Assembly: GCA_947166305.1 (NCBI GenBank)
Contig: CAMVDV010000013.1
Location: 1-64,000 of the forward strand
Direction of reading: 5' to 3'
Length of the DNA: 64,000 nt
From: an uncultured Prevotellaceae bacterium
Lineage (GTDB): Bacteria > Bacteroidota > Bacteroidia > Bacteroidales > Bacteroidaceae
The translations under genes were made by a program, and so were the position numbers. How positions within the stretch are numbered: the stretch's first letter is position 1; each line of letters opens with the position of its first letter. Positions 44,227-52,372 of the stretch are shown here, in pieces. The notes beneath the pieces are model-generated. The model did not search any database. It was not told where the DNA came from and saw only the letters and a program-made list of their open reading frames with translations.

Positions 44227-44889
44227 GTGATACTCAATTACAAAGATGTCGACATCTATCAGGACGAACATCTTGTCCTCGGCAAAGTGAACTTCTGCGT
44301 GGAAGAAGGCGAGATGGTGTACCTCACCGGTCAGGTGGGCAGCGGAAAGTCGTCGCTCCTCAAGAGCATCTACGGCGAACTGCCCGTCTGGGAAGGCGAA
44401 GCCGAAGTGCTCGGCTTCAACATGGTAGGGCTCAAGACGAAACATCAGCCCGCCCTGCGGCGGCAGATGGGCATCGTCTTTCAGGACTTCCAACTGCTGC
44501 GCGACAGGACAGTCCATCGCAATCTCGACTTCGTCCTGCGCTCCACAGGCTGGAAGAAACTCTCCGAACGCGAACAACGCATCGCCGAAGTGCTCGACAT
44601 GGTGAAGCTCGCCGACAAACAGGAAAAGTTCATCTACGAACTCTCCGGCGGTGAACAGCAAAGAATCTGCATCGCTCGCGCCATCCTCAACAACCCTAAA
44701 GTCATCCTCGCCGACGAACCCACCGGTAACCTCGATGCCGAGAACGGCGAACTCATCCTTGCCCTCCTCGACGAAATACGCCGGCAGAACCACACAGCCG
44801 TGGTCGTCAGCACGCACAACCTGCAGTGGCCCGAATACTTCCCAGGCACTGTCTACCGATGCAGCGAAGCTAAACTCATGAAATGCTGA
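44227..44889 (+). CDS. ftsE: FtsE-type ABC transporter ATP-binding protein
   Basis: A 220-residue ABC ATPase. Walker A GQVGSGKSS, Q-loop VFQDFQLL, signature ELSGGEQQR, Walker B VILADEPTGNLD and switch STHNLQW are all intact. The size and the DFQLLRDRTVHRNLDFVLR segment fit FtsE, which pairs with FtsX at the divisome; no ftsX is adjacent. The start is GTG at 44227. It lies between hisIE and lysC without a clear promoter. MacB/LolD-type ATPases are the alternative. Confidence 0.85.
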   Translation: MILNYKDVDIYQDEHLVLGKVNFCVEEGEMVYLTGQVGSGKSSLLKSIYGELPVWEGEAEVLGFNMVGLKTKHQPALRRQMGIVFQDFQLLRDRTVHRNLDFVLRSTGWKKLSEREQRIAEVLDMVKLADKQEKFIYELSGGEQQRICIARAILNNPKVILADEPTGNLDAENGELILALLDEIRRQNHTAVVVSTHNLQWPEYFPGTVYRCSEAKLMKC

Positions 44890-44935
44890 AAAACTATTAC
44901 GTTGAAAAGTTAAAAACAAAAGACAATATCACAAC

Positions 44936-46252
44936 ATGAAAGTACTGAAGTTCGGTGGCACCAGCGTAGGGTCACCAGAGAGAATGCAAGGAGTCTCAAA
45001 GCTTATCACAGCCGACGGACAGAGCAAGATTGTTGTCCTCTCGGCCATGTCGGGCACGACAAACACTTTGGTGGAAATCTCAGACTATCTCTACAAGAAA
45101 AACCCCGAGGGTGCCAACACCATCATCAACCAGCTTGAACAGAAATATGCCGGCCATGTCGGGAATCTCTACCGCACCGAGGAAGTGAAACAGAAGACGA
45201 TGAAGTTCCTCCACGAAGAGTTCGACTACCTGCGCTCCTTTACCAAAGTGCACTTCACCTCCTTCGAGGAGAAGGTCATCCTTGCCCAAGGCGAGATCAT
45301 CAGCACAAACATGGTCACCAACTACCTCCAGGAATGTGGCATCAAGGCCTTGCTCATCAACGCACTCGACATTGTCCGCACCGACAAGAACGCTGAGCCT
45401 GACATGAACTACATCAAGGAGAAGACATCCAAGGTGCTCGAGGCAAACCCAAACTATCAGATCTATATCACCCAAGGCTTCATCTGTCGCAATGCATACG
45501 GCGAGATAGACAACCTCCTCCGCGGTGGCAGTGACTATACAGCCTGCCTCATTGGTGCAGCAATTCAAGCCGAGGAGATTCAGATCTGGACAGACATCGA
45601 CGGAATGCACAACAACGATCCGCGCTTCGTGGAGCACACCGAACCCGTCCGCCAACTGTACTTCGAAGAAGCAGCCGAGCTTGCTTACTTCGGAGCCAAG
45701 ATACTTCATCCCACCTGCATACAGCCTGCCAAGTTCGCCCGCGTTCCCGTCAGGCTCCTCAACACGATGGATCCGACCGCACCCGGCACCATTATCAACA
45801 ACGACTTCCAGCGTGGCACAATCAAGGCCGTGGCTGCCCGCGACAACAACATTTGCATACAGATTAACAGCAGTCGGATGCTCCTTGCATATGGTTTCCT
45901 TAGGAAAGTATTCGAGATTTTCGAGACCTACAAGACCAGCATCGACGTGATATGCACAAGTGAGGTTGGCGTCAGCGTCACCATAGACAATCCCAGCCAT
46001 CTCGATGATATTGTCAACGAACTGAAGAAGTATGGCACGGTAAGCGTGGAGGAAAACATGTGCATCATCTGCGTCGTGGGCGATTTGGCAAGTGGCAATG
46101 TGGGATTTGAAACCATGGCTACCCATGCACTCCAAGACATTCCGGTGCGCATGATTAGTTACGGAGGCTCGCCACACAACATCTCGTTTGTCGTAAGGGC
46201 TGAGGACAAGAAGCGAACGCTGCAGGCTCTCAGCAATACTCTCTTCAATTAG
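44936..46252 (+). CDS. lysC: Aspartate kinase, monofunctional lysC type
   Basis: First step of aspartate-family amino-acid synthesis, 438 residues. The kinase motif KFGGTSVGSPERM is at the N-terminus, with LRGGSDYTA and WTDIDGMHNNDPR in the catalytic domain. Two ACT domains follow (about 305-435) for allosteric control, probably by lysine or threonine. It is 59 nt upstream of lysA, which suggests the pair serves lysine and diaminopimelate supply. Confidence 0.95.
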   Translation: MKVLKFGGTSVGSPERMQGVSKLITADGQSKIVVLSAMSGTTNTLVEISDYLYKKNPEGANTIINQLEQKYAGHVGNLYRTEEVKQKTMKFLHEEFDYLRSFTKVHFTSFEEKVILAQGEIISTNMVTNYLQECGIKALLINALDIVRTDKNAEPDMNYIKEKTSKVLEANPNYQIYITQGFICRNAYGEIDNLLRGGSDYTACLIGAAIQAEEIQIWTDIDGMHNNDPRFVEHTEPVRQLYFEEAAELAYFGAKILHPTCIQPAKFARVPVRLLNTMDPTAPGTIINNDFQRGTIKAVAARDNNICIQINSSRMLLAYGFLRKVFEIFETYKTSIDVICTSEVGVSVTIDNPSHLDDIVNELKKYGTVSVEENMCIICVVGDLASGNVGFETMATHALQDIPVRMISYGGSPHNISFVVRAEDKKRTLQALSNTLFN

Positions 46253-46311
46253 TCGGCGCATCTCTGTTTTTCTACATTATTATATTTGTATATAAGGGAC
46301 AAAGATTGTTT

Positions 46312-47478
46312 ATGAATATATCCGAACTTAAAGGCTGCTTCGAGACCAGGCAGACACCTTTCTATTATTACGATACGCAGTTGCTCGCCGAGACGCTTGC
46401 TGCAATCAAGGGCGAGACGGACGTTCACGAAGGCTACCATTTGCATTATGCGGTGAAGGCTTGTGCCAATCCCAAGATACTCCGCATGATTCAGCAGGCA
46501 GGCTTCGGGGCCGACTGCGTGAGCGGCGGTGAGATAAGGCTCTGCCTGCAGAATGGTTTCCCTGCCGACGAGATAGTCTTCGCCGGTGTGGGCAAGGCTG
46601 ATTGGGAGATAGAGTTGGCTCTTGAAGCCGGCATCCAGTATTTCAACGTGGAGAGCATCCCTGAGCTTGAGGTGATAGCCGACATCGCTAAGCGCATGGG
46701 AAAGGTGGCCGAAGTATGTTTCCGCATTAATCCTGATGTGGGAGCGCACACTCATGCCGGCATCACGACGGGCCTTGCCGAGAACAAGTTCGGCATTTCC
46801 AAGGAAGATATGCTGAGCGCTGTTCGCACCAGTCAGAAGCTTTCGAGCGTGAGGTTTGTTGGCCTTCACTTCCATATCGGCAGCCAGATACTCGAAATGG
46901 ACGACTTTGAGGCTTTATGCTCCCGCATCAATGAACTCCAAGACAAGCTCGAGGCGGCAGGAATCGCGGAGGTCAGGAACATAAACGTGGGCGGCGGCCT
47001 CGGCATCGACTACGATGATCCCGACAAGCACCCTGTGCCTGACTTCAAGGCTTACTTTGATACTTATGCACGGCACTTGAAGCTGAGGCCAGGGCAACAT
47101 CTTCACTTCGAACTGGGCAGGGCGGTTGTCGGTCAATGCGGTTCGCTCATCACACGATGCCTTTATGTGAAGAAGACCAAGACAAAGCAGTTTGCCATAG
47201 TGGACGGCAGCATGACGGAACTCATACGGCCTGCTCTCTACGATGCCCACCATCTCATCCAGAACATCAGCAGCGATGATGCCCTGCAGACCTACGACGT
47301 TGTCGGCCCTGTCTGTGAGAGTAGCGATGTCTTTGCCAAGGATTATCCTTTGCCCGAAACGAGGCGCGGCCATATCCTTGCTATCCGTTCTGCCGGAGCC
47401 TATGGCGAGACGATGGCAAGCCAGTACAATTGCAGAGCATTGCCTGCCTCCTATACCTTGGAGGAATTGTTAAGTTAA
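46312..47478 (+). CDS. lysA: Diaminopimelate decarboxylase
   Basis: PLP enzyme making L-lysine from meso-diaminopimelate, 388 residues, fold type III. The PLP lysine is Lys49 in HYAVKACANP. Also seen are GLHFHIGSQ, INVGGGLGIDYDD, ELGRAVVG and the dimer-site VCESSDVF. The ATG at 46312 is used; a TTG two codons upstream is in frame but unnecessary. It follows lysC and is followed after 14 nt by a glycosyltransferase. Confidence 0.95.
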   Translation: MNISELKGCFETRQTPFYYYDTQLLAETLAAIKGETDVHEGYHLHYAVKACANPKILRMIQQAGFGADCVSGGEIRLCLQNGFPADEIVFAGVGKADWEIELALEAGIQYFNVESIPELEVIADIAKRMGKVAEVCFRINPDVGAHTHAGITTGLAENKFGISKEDMLSAVRTSQKLSSVRFVGLHFHIGSQILEMDDFEALCSRINELQDKLEAAGIAEVRNINVGGGLGIDYDDPDKHPVPDFKAYFDTYARHLKLRPGQHLHFELGRAVVGQCGSLITRCLYVKKTKTKQFAIVDGSMTELIRPALYDAHHLIQNISSDDALQTYDVVGPVCESSDVFAKDYPLPETRRGHILAIRSAGAYGETMASQYNCRALPASYTLEELLS

Positions 47479-47492
47479 CGTCCCGACGAAGC

Positions 47493-48650
47493 ATGAATCC
47501 GCTCATACCTCAAATCGTTCTTGCCGTCACGGGGTTGCTTTGCCTCGTATGCCTTTTGCAATCCATGCGTTTGCGCAGGCTTTGGAGCCTTGCCCGCAAG
47601 CAGGTTCAGCCGAAAGGCAATGGCGGCGGAAGTCCAGACGTGAGCATCATCGTCACTTGCCAAGAGCAGCAGAGTCAGCTCAGACGTTTGTTGCCGACGT
47701 TGCTCTCGCAGCAATATGGCGGACAGTATGAGGTGATCGTCGTGGACAAGCTGGGCGAGAAGGAGACAAGGGAATGGCTCGAGGACTTGGAGTCACGCTA
47801 TCCTCAACTGCATCACAGCTTCTGTCCTCCCACAGCCCGCGACATCAGCATCCAGCGACTTGCGCTTTCCCTTGGAGCCAAGGCTGCCAATTTCGATTGG
47901 CTCCTGTTCCTTTCGGCCGAAACGCTTCTGCCCGACGACCAGTGGCTGCAGAACTTTATGTCATGCGCCGACGAGGGTGCAGAGGCATTCGTGGGCATCA
48001 GCAGCTATGAGTCTGGCTATGGATGGCTGGGAGAGAAGATACGTTGGAGCCGACTCTGGGAGCAAATGGCCTGGATGCCTTATGCCTTGAACCATGCTCC
48101 CTACTGCATCCATCCGGAAATGGTGTGCTATCGGCGCAGCCATTTCCTTTCCCACCACGGCTTTGCTTCGCCCGAACTGCTTGCAGGGGGCACGCTGGAA
48201 CTGCTCGTCAACCACAATGTCGGCAGTGGACGCCTTCGTGTCAATCTCTTGCCCGAGGCTTCGGTGAAGCTACCCTTGCCTACATTATATATATGGCGAC
48301 GCGAGCGTCTGTATAATGTCGAGACGCGCCGGCATCTCCGACGCTCTTTTCTGCCGAGGCTTGCCGAGGCAATGACCCTTTTGCCGTTTCCTCTCTACAC
48401 GTTGGGCACCATCGTGTCGGCACTTCTCTTTCAGGAGAGCCTGCCTGTCTGCCTTGTCCTTGTGGTGATGTGGATGGCCGTTTGCGTCGTGCAGTGGCTG
48501 ATGTTGCGGCCAACGGCGGTGGCTATGGGGCTGAGGCGCGCTCCGTCCTTGCTGCCGCTGCTGATGCTTTGGCTGCCGGCCAACAAGCTTTCGACTTGGC
48601 TCAAGTGGCGTTTTACGAAGAAAGACATATTCCGAAAGAAATTCATATAA
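47493..48650 (+). CDS. Membrane-anchored family 2 glycosyltransferase
   Basis: A 385-residue protein. An N-terminal helix (IVLAVTGLLCLVCLLQSM) precedes a GT2-like domain (PDVSIIVTCQEQQSQLRRLL, QYEVIVVDKLGEKET, WLLFLSAETLLPDDQWLQNF). Two or three hydrophobic segments lie near the C-terminus. The usual DxD is replaced by SAE, so the catalytic site is not certain. The ATG at 47493 is the best start. It ends three bases before the DedA gene. The sugar substrate is unknown. Confidence 0.8.
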   Translation: MNPLIPQIVLAVTGLLCLVCLLQSMRLRRLWSLARKQVQPKGNGGGSPDVSIIVTCQEQQSQLRRLLPTLLSQQYGGQYEVIVVDKLGEKETREWLEDLESRYPQLHHSFCPPTARDISIQRLALSLGAKAANFDWLLFLSAETLLPDDQWLQNFMSCADEGAEAFVGISSYESGYGWLGEKIRWSRLWEQMAWMPYALNHAPYCIHPEMVCYRRSHFLSHHGFASPELLAGGTLELLVNHNVGSGRLRVNLLPEASVKLPLPTLYIWRRERLYNVETRRHLRRSFLPRLAEAMTLLPFPLYTLGTIVSALLFQESLPVCLVLVVMWMAVCVVQWLMLRPTAVAMGLRRAPSLLPLLMLWLPANKLSTWLKWRFTKKDIFRKKFI

Positions 48651-48653
48651 CCC

Positions 48654-49274
48654 ATGCAATCCATTCCCTTCATTGCCTGGTGCCTGGAGCACCTCAACTA
48701 TTGGGTCATCACGTTGCTGATGGCTATCGAGAGCAGTTTCATTCCGTTCCCCAGCGAGGTCGTTGTGCCGCCAGCGGCCTACAAAGCTGCCACCACGGGC
48801 GAGCTCAACGTCTTTCTCATCGTGGTCTTCGCTTCCCTGGGGGCTTGCATAGGCGCTCTCGTCAACTATTTCCTTGCCCGCTACCTTGGTCGTCCGCTCG
48901 TCTATCGGTTCGCCGAGAGTCGTTTCGGCCACATGTGTCTCATCGACAAGGCAAAGGTGGAGAATGCCGAGCGCTACTTCGACGAGCACGGAGCCGTGGG
49001 CACTTTCTTCGGCCGCCTCGTGCCTGCCGTGCGCCAGCTCATCAGCATTCCTGCCGGACTGGCCCGCATGAGCCTCGGCCGCTTCGTGCTCTACACCACG
49101 CTGGGCGCAACCCTTTGGAACTCCATCCTTGCCGGCATGGGCTGGTACATCGGGCGTTTCTACAGCGGACAGCTCGAGGAGAAGGTGGCACAGTACAGCG
49201 GTGAACTGAAAATAGCGATGCTCGTGCTCGGAGCAGCCGTAGTGCTCTATTTTATATATAAAGGAAGAAAGTAA
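48654..49274 (+). CDS. DedA-family membrane protein
   Basis: A 206-residue inner-membrane protein of the DedA/SNARE-associated (VTT) family. Landmarks are ESSFIPFPSEVVVPPAA, the GALVNYFLARYLGR segment and FFGRLVPAVRQLISIPAGLARM. Family members translocate undecaprenyl phosphate or phospholipids and support envelope homeostasis. It is three bases downstream of the glycosyltransferase, in one operon with lysA. Confidence 0.9.
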   Translation: MQSIPFIAWCLEHLNYWVITLLMAIESSFIPFPSEVVVPPAAYKAATTGELNVFLIVVFASLGACIGALVNYFLARYLGRPLVYRFAESRFGHMCLIDKAKVENAERYFDEHGAVGTFFGRLVPAVRQLISIPAGLARMSLGRFVLYTTLGATLWNSILAGMGWYIGRFYSGQLEEKVAQYSGELKIAMLVLGAAVVLYFIYKGRK

Positions 49275-49297
49275 CAGGCCATCCCGTTTCCCCCACG

Positions 49298-49389
49298 CCC
49301 CCCTTCCAACTCCCCCTAAAAAGGGGGAGAATTCAGGCGAAGACTCCCTCCCTTTAAGGGAGGGTTGGGGAGGGTCCGGAAGGGGAGGG
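49298..49389. repeat. Cluster of R3 palindromic elements upstream of the EEP gene
   Basis: CTCCCCCTAAAAAGGGGGAG (49310-49329) is a perfect hairpin. A second element at 49342-49377 (GACTCCCTCCC, TTTAAGGGAGGG, TTGGGGAGGGTCC) is nearly identical to the one read through in blaR1 (57666-57700, opposite strand). Confidence 0.85.
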
Positions 49390-49409
49390 TCAATAAAAAA
49401 CTAACAACT

Positions 49410-50411
49410 ATGAACCATCATCTAATGAAATTCCTTTGGTGTCTGCTTCTTGCGGCAACCATGCCGACCTATGGGCAGACGAATTACATCTCGTTGCGTA
49501 TGCTGACGTACAACATCCAGCATGGGGCGGGCACAGACAATGTGGTCGATCTCGACCGACAGGCCGAGGTCATCCGGAATGTCGATGCAGACGTCGTCGG
49601 CTTGCAGGAAGTGGATAGCGTGGTGAAGCGTTCCGACAGAGTCTATCAGGCAGGCTATCTTGCCCAAACCCTCGGTATGCACGCCACCTTCGGCCCAGCC
49701 ATCCCGCTGACGGGAGGGAAATATGGCGTGGCCATCCTCAGCAAGGAGGCTCCAATCTCCGTCCGCAACATCCCTTTGCCTGGGGCTGAAGCGCGGACAC
49801 TCCTCGTCTGCGAGTTTCAGGAGTATGTGTTTGCCTGCACTCACCTCGACCTTGAGGAGGAGAACCGACTGGCATCGCTCCCCATCATCATCGAGGAGGC
49901 CTCCCGCCACGTCAAGCCTTTCTTCATCTGCGGCGACTGGAACGACAAGCCATCGTCCTCCCTCATCAAGACGATGAAGCAGGACTTCCAGATTCTCAAC
50001 AGCGTCACCGCCGTCAACTCCAGCTACACCTTCCCCGCAAGCAAGCCGACGACTCTCATCGACTACATCGCTTCCTACGGAAAGGTTGTCAAGGCAGTGA
50101 GGAGTCGCCGCGTCATCAACGCCCCCAGCCAGTCCGATCACCGGCCAGTCATGGTGGAGGTCGTGCTCGAACCGCTCGCCACGGGCATAAAGGGAATACC
50201 GAGTTCAACAGACCCCCTAACCCCCTTTAGGGGAAATGAAGTGGGCAATGGCAAAGACCCCCTGAATCCCTTTGGCAGCAACGAAATGGTCAATGGTCAG
50301 TGGTCCAATGGTCAATGGTACGACATGAGCGGCAAGCGTGTCTCAGCGACGCGGCCCAAGCCCGGACTCTACATAGAGTCTTCGAGGCGCAGGAAAGTGG
50401 CTGTTCTCTGA
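49410..50411 (+). CDS. Secreted endonuclease/exonuclease/phosphatase (EEP) family protein
   Basis: A 333-residue exported phosphohydrolase with a signal peptide near the N-terminus (FLWCLLLAATMPTYG). Its EEP core has MLTYNIQHGAG, VGLQEVDS, CTHLDLEEENR, CGDWNDKPSSS and PSQSDHRPVM (catalytic Asp/His). The region after ~250 contains two C/G-rich repeat segments ([22 protein letters not shown]) and a heptamer segment (MVNGQWSNGQW). The tail is YDMSGKRVSATRPKPGLYIE. The repeats lie between catalytic core and tail, where an insertion is tolerable. The substrate is unknown; nucleic acid, phospholipid and phosphoinositide are all possible. Confidence 0.86.
   Translation: MNHHLMKFLWCLLLAATMPTYGQTNYISLRMLTYNIQHGAGTDNVVDLDRQAEVIRNVDADVVGLQEVDSVVKRSDRVYQAGYLAQTLGMHATFGPAIPLTGGKYGVAILSKEAPISVRNIPLPGAEARTLLVCEFQEYVFACTHLDLEEENRLASLPIIIEEASRHVKPFFICGDWNDKPSSSLIKTMKQDFQILNSVTAVNSSYTFPASKPTTLIDYIASYGKVVKAVRSRRVINAPSQSDHRPVMVEVVLEPLATGIKGIPSSTDPLTPFRGNEVGNGKDPLNPFGSNEMVNGQWSNGQWYDMSGKRVSATRPKPGLYIESSRRRKVAVL
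50211..50321 (+). repeat. R3 element and ATGGTCA heptamers inside the EEP gene
   Basis: ACCCCCTAACCCCCTTTAGG (50212-50231) and a decayed second copy (50265-50280). Then come heptamers ATGGTCA, ATGGTCA, GTGGTCC, ATGGTCA (50286-50321). All are read in frame. Confidence 0.82.
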
Positions 50412-50415
50412 CTCC

Positions 50416-50503
50416 GCACGCGACGTTGTTTGCATGTTCATGACCATGCAATTGCAGCATCATGAACCTGCAATTGCACGGTCATGATGCTGCAATCAAA
50501 ACC
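50416..50503. repeat. 22-bp tandem array (mixed: one family A unit, three family B)
   Basis: Units start at 50416, 50438, 50460 and 50482. The first has GCACGCGACG (family A polarity minus). The next three begin TCATGA and contain TGCAAT, two of them the palindrome TGCAATTGCA. A 15-bp perfect inverted repeat (ATTGCAGCATCATGA with TCATGATGCTGCAAT, 50451-50496) arises across units. Confidence 0.85.
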
Positions 50504-50551
50504 CTGTACTCTTATTTCAGGTACTTTATTCCTAAATCTCCTTATCAGAGA

Positions 50552-50666
50552 AGGGCGGACGCGCCACGGCGCGTCCCTACAGGCGAATCATCCAAGCCCT
50601 AATCTCTAATCCCTAATCCCTAATCAGAAATCCGAGAAGGGCGGACGCGCCACGGCGCGTCCCTAC
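50552..50666 (-). repeat. Composite repeat: two R2 palindromes with CTAATCC heptamers
   Basis: R2 copies at 50557-50580 and 50643-50666, both in the orientation opposite to the copy at 43471. Between them lies a CCCTAAT/CTCTAAT heptamer tract. The 50552-50610 part is the inverted counterpart of 43441-43499. It is in the gap between convergent EEP and AGE genes. Confidence 0.85.
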
Positions 50667-50709
50667 TTTTCGCCTGTTCACTTTTTCATTTTTTCACTTT
50701 TTCACCTTT

Positions 50710-51930
50710 TCACTTTTTCTCTGCAATACGTTCGAGCGTCTGGCTGACCTGCATCAGTCCGCGGGGCACATGGAAACAGCCTTTCCACTTGCCTCCCTTG
50801 AGCGTGAGCAACACCTCGCCGCGACGGTTCAAGTAGCCAAACCACTCGGGATATTCGGGGTCCATGAAGTGACTCCAGACGTAATCGTGTACCTTCAGGA
50901 ACCATTCGAGACATTCCTTGCGGCCCGTCAGCTCATAGCCTTTTATCATCGTGATGAGCGTCTCGATGTGTACCCACCAAAGCTTCTGGTCCCACTCCAG
51001 TTGCTGCAAGGGTCGGCCCAGTCGGTCCATGAAGTAGAAGATGCCGCCGTACTGCTTGTCCCATCCGTACTCGGCTTCGTGCAGGGCGATGTCGGCAGCC
51101 TTCTCGATGAGGTCCTGACGGCCCAGACGTCTGCCCAAGTCCATGATGAACCACATGGCTTCGATGGCGTGGCCGGGATTCAAGAGTCGTCCCTCATGAC
51201 AGTCCACGAGTTCGCCGTCCTTGCTGACGTGTTCCACGATGAGCCCAAGCTCCGGTCGATAGAACACGTCGAGCACCTCGTACAGACAGATGTCGATGGT
51301 CTCCTGCAGGAACTTCGGGTCGAGCAGATCCTCAATTTCGAGGGCGACGTTGCAGAGTATCATTGGCAGGGCAAAGTCCTTCAGGGCGCGTGCACCGGGT
51401 GCGGCCTTGCTCCACCGGCCTTTCGGATTGTTCCTCTTGGAAAGCACGATGTCGAAGGTCTTCTTTGCGATGTCGGCATACTCCGTGTTGCCCGTCGCCT
51501 TGTAGAGCTGCCCGAAGGCGATGACGGCAAACGTGTAGGAGAAGATGTTGTAAGGCTCCACGAGCGGACGGCCCTGGCGGTCGAGCGAGAAATACCAGTT
51601 GAGGTTGCCGTCGTGGCCATGCTTTTTGAGGAACTCGGCGCCCTGTATGGCCGCGTCGAGCCATTCCTGTCGCTTCTCTACCTTATTATATAATGTAGAA
51701 AGCATCCACACTTCCCGGCCTTGCAGCCAGATGAACTTGTCGGTGTCGTACACCTCGCCGTTGCGCTCGATGCAGGTGAAGTACCCGCCGAACTCTTTGT
51801 CAATACTGTTTTCCATCCAGAAGGGCATCACCTTGTCCAGCAATTCGCTCTTATACTGAGCGGCAAGAGAGGAAAAAAGCCCCCTCCCCGCTCCCCCTTT
51901 GGGGGAGTGCTTAAATGCATCTGTGTTCAT
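50710..51930 (-). CDS. N-acylglucosamine 2-epimerase (AGE) family protein
   Basis: A 406-residue (alpha/alpha)6-barrel epimerase. Candidate catalytic residues are Arg72 (LQGRE), His254 (NPGHAIEAMW), His321 (WWVHIETL) and His387 (CFHVPRGL). The family interconverts GlcNAc and ManNAc or epimerises cellobiose or mannobiose. The adjacent kelch-SSS transporter, resembling sialic-acid mutarotase plus symporter, favours an amino-sugar role, but no sialate lyase is present. Residues ~8-20 (HSPKGGAGRGLF) are encoded by one of the 33-bp inverted repeats. The ATG overlaps the DUF559 stop as ATGA. Confidence 0.88.
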   Translation of the reverse strand: MNTDAFKHSPKGGAGRGLFSSLAAQYKSELLDKVMPFWMENSIDKEFGGYFTCIERNGEVYDTDKFIWLQGREVWMLSTLYNKVEKRQEWLDAAIQGAEFLKKHGHDGNLNWYFSLDRQGRPLVEPYNIFSYTFAVIAFGQLYKATGNTEYADIAKKTFDIVLSKRNNPKGRWSKAAPGARALKDFALPMILCNVALEIEDLLDPKFLQETIDICLYEVLDVFYRPELGLIVEHVSKDGELVDCHEGRLLNPGHAIEAMWFIMDLGRRLGRQDLIEKAADIALHEAEYGWDKQYGGIFYFMDRLGRPLQQLEWDQKLWWVHIETLITMIKGYELTGRKECLEWFLKVHDYVWSHFMDPEYPEWFGYLNRRGEVLLTLKGGKWKGCFHVPRGLMQVSQTLERIAEKK

Positions 51931-52372
51931 AAGATATTAAGTTTAATGGTTTCTAATACATTATCTATGTTAGTCATTACTTCTTTGTTGGTGAACCTTA
52001 TTACGCGAAAGCCCAATTTCTCTATCTCGTCAGTTCGTAACTGGTCGTGGTATTGTTGTCGCACGTCATCGTGATACTCACCATCTACTTCAACGAACAG
52101 TCGTGCAGGCAAGCATACAATGTCAACTATGTTGCCAGCAATGATGAACTGCCTCCGAAAGGGTTTCCCTAACTTGTCCTGCTGAAGGTTCATCCACAGC
52201 AAACGTTCTGCATCAGTCGGTTGGTTCCTCATCCTTTTGGCATGTCCCTTAAGGATAGGATATAGAGCAGGGTCCGAGTAGCAGTAGCTGGCTTTATGTC
52301 TGTCGAACATAGTCATACTTATTTATCAGCGGCTTTGCGGCACTCCCCCAAAGGGGGAGCGGGGAGGGGGCT
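51878..52372. mobile_element. Candidate small mobile element: DUF559 endonuclease between perfect 33-bp inverted repeats
   Basis: The 33 bp at 51878-51910 and 52340-52372 are perfect reverse complements (GCACTCCCCCAAAGGGGGAG followed by CGGGGAGGGGGCT). Similarity stops at both edges. Between them lies only the DUF559 gene. The outer flanking genes read through the repeats: AGE at its N-terminus and the SSS transporter at its C-terminus. No target-site duplication is obvious. The mobile interpretation is inference. Confidence 0.45.
51927..52316 (-). CDS. DUF559 (Vsr/PD-(D/E)XK-like) endonuclease-domain protein
   Basis: A 129-residue protein of the DUF559 family, related to very-short-patch repair and restriction-like nucleases. 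Visible are RMRNQPTDAERLLWMNLQQDKLGKPFRRQ (family N-terminal block, split), IVDIVCLPARLFVEVDGEYHDD (the D...ExDG core) and LGFRVIRFTNKEV. The core Asp, Glu and Asp-Gly are present, so an active nuclease is plausible. It is embedded between AGE and SSS genes with no metabolic link, overlapping AGE by 4 nt, and is bracketed by 33-bp inverted repeats. Confidence 0.88.
   Translation of the reverse strand: MTMFDRHKASYCYSDPALYPILKGHAKRMRNQPTDAERLLWMNLQQDKLGKPFRRQFIIAGNIVDIVCLPARLFVEVDGEYHDDVRQQYHDQLRTDEIEKLGFRVIRFTNKEVMTNIDNVLETIKLNIL

Noticed and set aside
51878..52372. Classical insertion sequence
   Set aside because: There is no transposase; the only gene is a DUF559 nuclease and no target-site duplication is visible. 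It is reported instead as a candidate novel element.
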